DNA of 7,568 bases, from contig JACPZN010000092.1 of assembly GCA_016195505.1 (NCBI GenBank), positions 1 to 7,568 on the forward strand. The letters run 5' to 3'. A model generated the notes under the pieces. It saw nothing but the letters and a program-made list of their open reading frames with translations, made no database searches and had not been told where the DNA came from. This document shows positions 6,089-7,568 of this stretch, in pieces. A program made the position numbers and the translations under genes. Positions within the stretch are counted from its first letter, which is position 1. Each line of letters begins with the position of its first letter. Source of the DNA: Nitrospirota bacterium. Its GTDB lineage: Bacteria; Nitrospirota; Nitrospiria; Nitrospirales; Nitrospiraceae.

Positions 6089-7039
6089 ATGCTACAAGCC
6101 ATCATTCTCATTGTTGCCCAAACAACGGTCTTACTGGCCGTCTCGCCATTTATTGTAGGTCTGATCCGGAAGGTTAAGGCACGCCTCCAATTGCGACGGG
6201 GCGCGAGCGTTCTCCAACCCTACGCTGATCTGGCCAAGCTCTTCCGGAAGCAGCCGGTGATCTCGACCACCACCTCGTGGATCTTTACTGCGACGCCCTA
6301 CATTCTATTCGCCTCGACGTTGGCGGCTGGACTGCTCGTGCCGGTGTTTGTGTCCAGAACGCCACTGGCCTTCGCAGGCAATATCATCGCGCTCGTGTAC
6401 TTACTCGCGCTAGGGACATTCTTTCTGATGTTGGCTGGCCTTGATGCCGGCTCGGTCTTCGGTGGGATGGGAAGCAGCCGTGAAGCGATCGTCGCCTCCC
6501 TGACCGAACCGGCCATGATTCTCTCTATCTTTGCAGTTGCCTTGTCCGCCGGCTCCACGAATCTGAGTACCATCGTGCACAAAACCGCGTTACTTGAAGG
6601 CATTGTCACGGATCCCTCCCCCCATCTCATGGCTTTCGCGGCACTTGTCATCGTGGCCATCGCCGAAACCGGCCGTGTGCCGGTGGACAATCCGGCCACT
6701 CACCTGGAACTGACCATGATCCATGAGGCGATGATTCTGGAATATTCGGGACGGTACCTGGCGCTGGTCGAATGGGCAGCCGGACTCAAGTTGTTGGTAT
6801 TTCTCACCTTGATCGCAAACGTGTTCGCTCCATGGGGGATCGCGACGAGTTTGGAGTCGACCGCGCTGGGCATCGGCCTGGCAACCTATCTTGTGAAAGT
6901 CTCGGGGTTGGCTGTGCTGATCGGTGTGATCGAATCGATGTTTGCGAAGCTGCGTTTATTCAGAGTGACGGATTTGCTGGGCGTTGCCTTTATCCTGGCG
7001 CTGCTCGGGCTGGTCTTCTTCTACGTCTTGCGAGGATGA
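6089..7039 (+). CDS. hyfC: Hydrogenase-4 component C-like (NuoH-family) membrane subunit
   Basis: This 316-residue integral membrane protein has a length equal to E. coli HyfC (about 315). It belongs to the NuoH/HycD/EchB family that anchors the hydrophilic arm of complex-I-like enzymes and lines the entry of the ion path. Visible motifs are V-K-A-R-L-Q-L-R-R-G-A-S-V-L-Q-P-Y-A-D-L-A-K-L-F-R-K (29-54), G-S-S-R-E-A (128-133) with S-L-T-E-P (137-141), and A-E-T-G-R-V-P-V-D-N-P-A-T-H-L-E-L-T-M (192-210). E-Y-S-G-R-Y-L-A-L-V-E-W follows, and several clear hydrophobic helices run to the end. The P-V-D-N-P-A-T-H-L-E form is typical of the Hyf/FHL/Ech branch, not of respiratory NuoH. No damage is visible. 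It begins 3 bases after the hyfB stop without a clear ribosome binding site, which points to coupled translation, and ends one base before hyfE. Confidence 0.93.
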   Translation: MLQAIILIVAQTTVLLAVSPFIVGLIRKVKARLQLRRGASVLQPYADLAKLFRKQPVISTTTSWIFTATPYILFASTLAAGLLVPVFVSRTPLAFAGNIIALVYLLALGTFFLMLAGLDAGSVFGGMGSSREAIVASLTEPAMILSIFAVALSAGSTNLSTIVHKTALLEGIVTDPSPHLMAFAALVIVAIAETGRVPVDNPATHLELTMIHEAMILEYSGRYLALVEWAAGLKLLVFLTLIANVFAPWGIATSLESTALGIGLATYLVKVSGLAVLIGVIESMFAKLRLFRVTDLLGVAFILALLGLVFFYVLRG

Positions 7040-7040
7040 T

Positions 7041-7568
7041 GTGTCGCTATTGACTCAGCACATTGGATCTCAGATGGTCGATTTAGGCTCGGCGCTGTTA
7101 CTGCTGACGTGTTTTGCGATTGTGGCGCAGCGGCGGCTCTCTGCCTGTGTCGATTTGTTCGCCCTGCAGTCGCTCTTTCTCGCCCTGACAGCAGCCCTCG
7201 TCGCGTTCCTCACCGGCATTCATCACATTTACATCGCTGCTGCCCTCACCATCGTCATCAAGGCCGTGGTCATCCCACGGATTCTGAAGCAAGTGATCGA
7301 GCGGTTGAATGTAAAACGTGAACTTCAAATGAACGTGAACGTGCCGACCGGGTTGTTGATCTGTGGTGCGCTCGTGATCCTGGCGTTCTTCATCACCCAG
7401 CCCATCATTCCCCTGGGATTCCTGCTGACGCGCGATTCACTGGCGATCGCACTGGCGATCATCCTGATTGGGTTTTTCACGATGATCGCGCGCAAGAAGG
7501 CGGTGACTCAGGTGATCGGATTCCTGGTCATGGAAAACGGCCTGTTCCTTGGAGCAACGGCGGCCGCG
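7041..7568 (+). CDS. hyfE: Hydrogenase-4 component E-like membrane subunit (partial, 3' end outside window)
   Basis: 176 codons from GTG 7041 stay open to the window edge. GTG 7041 follows the hyfC stop by one base and has CGAGG (7031-7035) 5 bases upstream. An in-frame ATG at 7074 would give a start closer to the membrane segment and is the alternative. The protein has about five hydrophobic helices. It carries H-H-I-Y-I-A-A-A-L-T-I-V-I-K-A-V-V-I-P-R (61-80) and, near the edge, I-G-F-L-V-M-E-N-G-L-F-L (159-170), the signature I associate with HyfE. The N-terminal part of HyfE has a NuoK-like fold, and the family is usually about 215 residues, so some 40 residues are missing. HyfE sits between HyfC and the antiporter subunits in the membrane arm. 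Gene order hyfB-hyfC-hyfE without a HyfD-like gene between C and E is found in several Hyf-like clusters. Confidence 0.9.
   Translation, partial: MSLLTQHIGSQMVDLGSALLLLTCFAIVAQRRLSACVDLFALQSLFLALTAALVAFLTGIHHIYIAAALTIVIKAVVIPRILKQVIERLNVKRELQMNVNVPTGLLICGALVILAFFITQPIIPLGFLLTRDSLAIALAIILIGFFTMIARKKAVTQVIGFLVMENGLFLGATAAA

Overview
The window reads as GC-rich Gram-negative chromosomal DNA, with every supported gene on the + strand. It most resembles Nitrospira or a relative (phylum Nitrospirota). That assignment is inferred from remembered family resemblance: a 2-oxoacid:ferredoxin oxidoreductase epsilon-type protein of the 'CO dehydrogenase beta subunit family', a Hyf-like membrane complex, and a Pal with a GHCDERGT motif. 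No search was run.

Region 1 (1-966) is a cell-envelope block. It holds the C-terminal end of Pal (open at the window's left edge), then a lipoprotein of about 212 residues whose ribosome binding site overlaps the pal stop codon, then a 24-codon, extremely lysine-rich microgene with a strong Shine-Dalgarno sequence. Region 2 (988-3240) holds a 92-residue protein I do not recognise, a 450-residue protein laid out like a fused gamma/alpha subunit of 2-oxoacid:ferredoxin oxidoreductase (OFOR) but lacking its hallmark motifs, and a 192-residue OFOR epsilon/CdhB-like protein. No thiamine-diphosphate-binding beta subunit and no ferredoxin-like delta subunit lies in the window. Region 3 (3292-4221) encodes an exported cupredoxin-like protein with a carboxypeptidase-regulatory-like domain and a candidate copper site (one upstream His plus C-x2-H-x2-M). 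Region 4 (4322-7568) encodes three membrane subunits of a hydrogenase-4/complex-I-like module, in the order hyfB, hyfC, hyfE, with hyfE open at the right edge.

The most striking observation is the state of hyfB. Its first 20 codons (4322-4381) are cut off from the rest by an in-frame TGA at 4382-4384. Further in, around 4868-4885, the protein jumps directly from the equivalent of TM5/6 to the segment before the DLKRLLA motif. About 85 residues are missing, namely the conserved core holding the K-A-G, H-x-WLP-x-AH and MSG motifs of proton-pumping antiporter-like subunits. The frame is kept and all flanking motifs are intact. Either this gene has been damaged recently, or the sequence carries assembly or base errors, or it is a truly reduced antiporter subunit.

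As a working idea (inference), the OFOR-like proteins and the Hyf-like membrane arm would belong together in a ferredoxin-linked, ion-translocating complex that could serve the reductive TCA cycle. Two of its parts, the OFOR alpha-like protein and HyfB, lack residues that the standard enzymes need.
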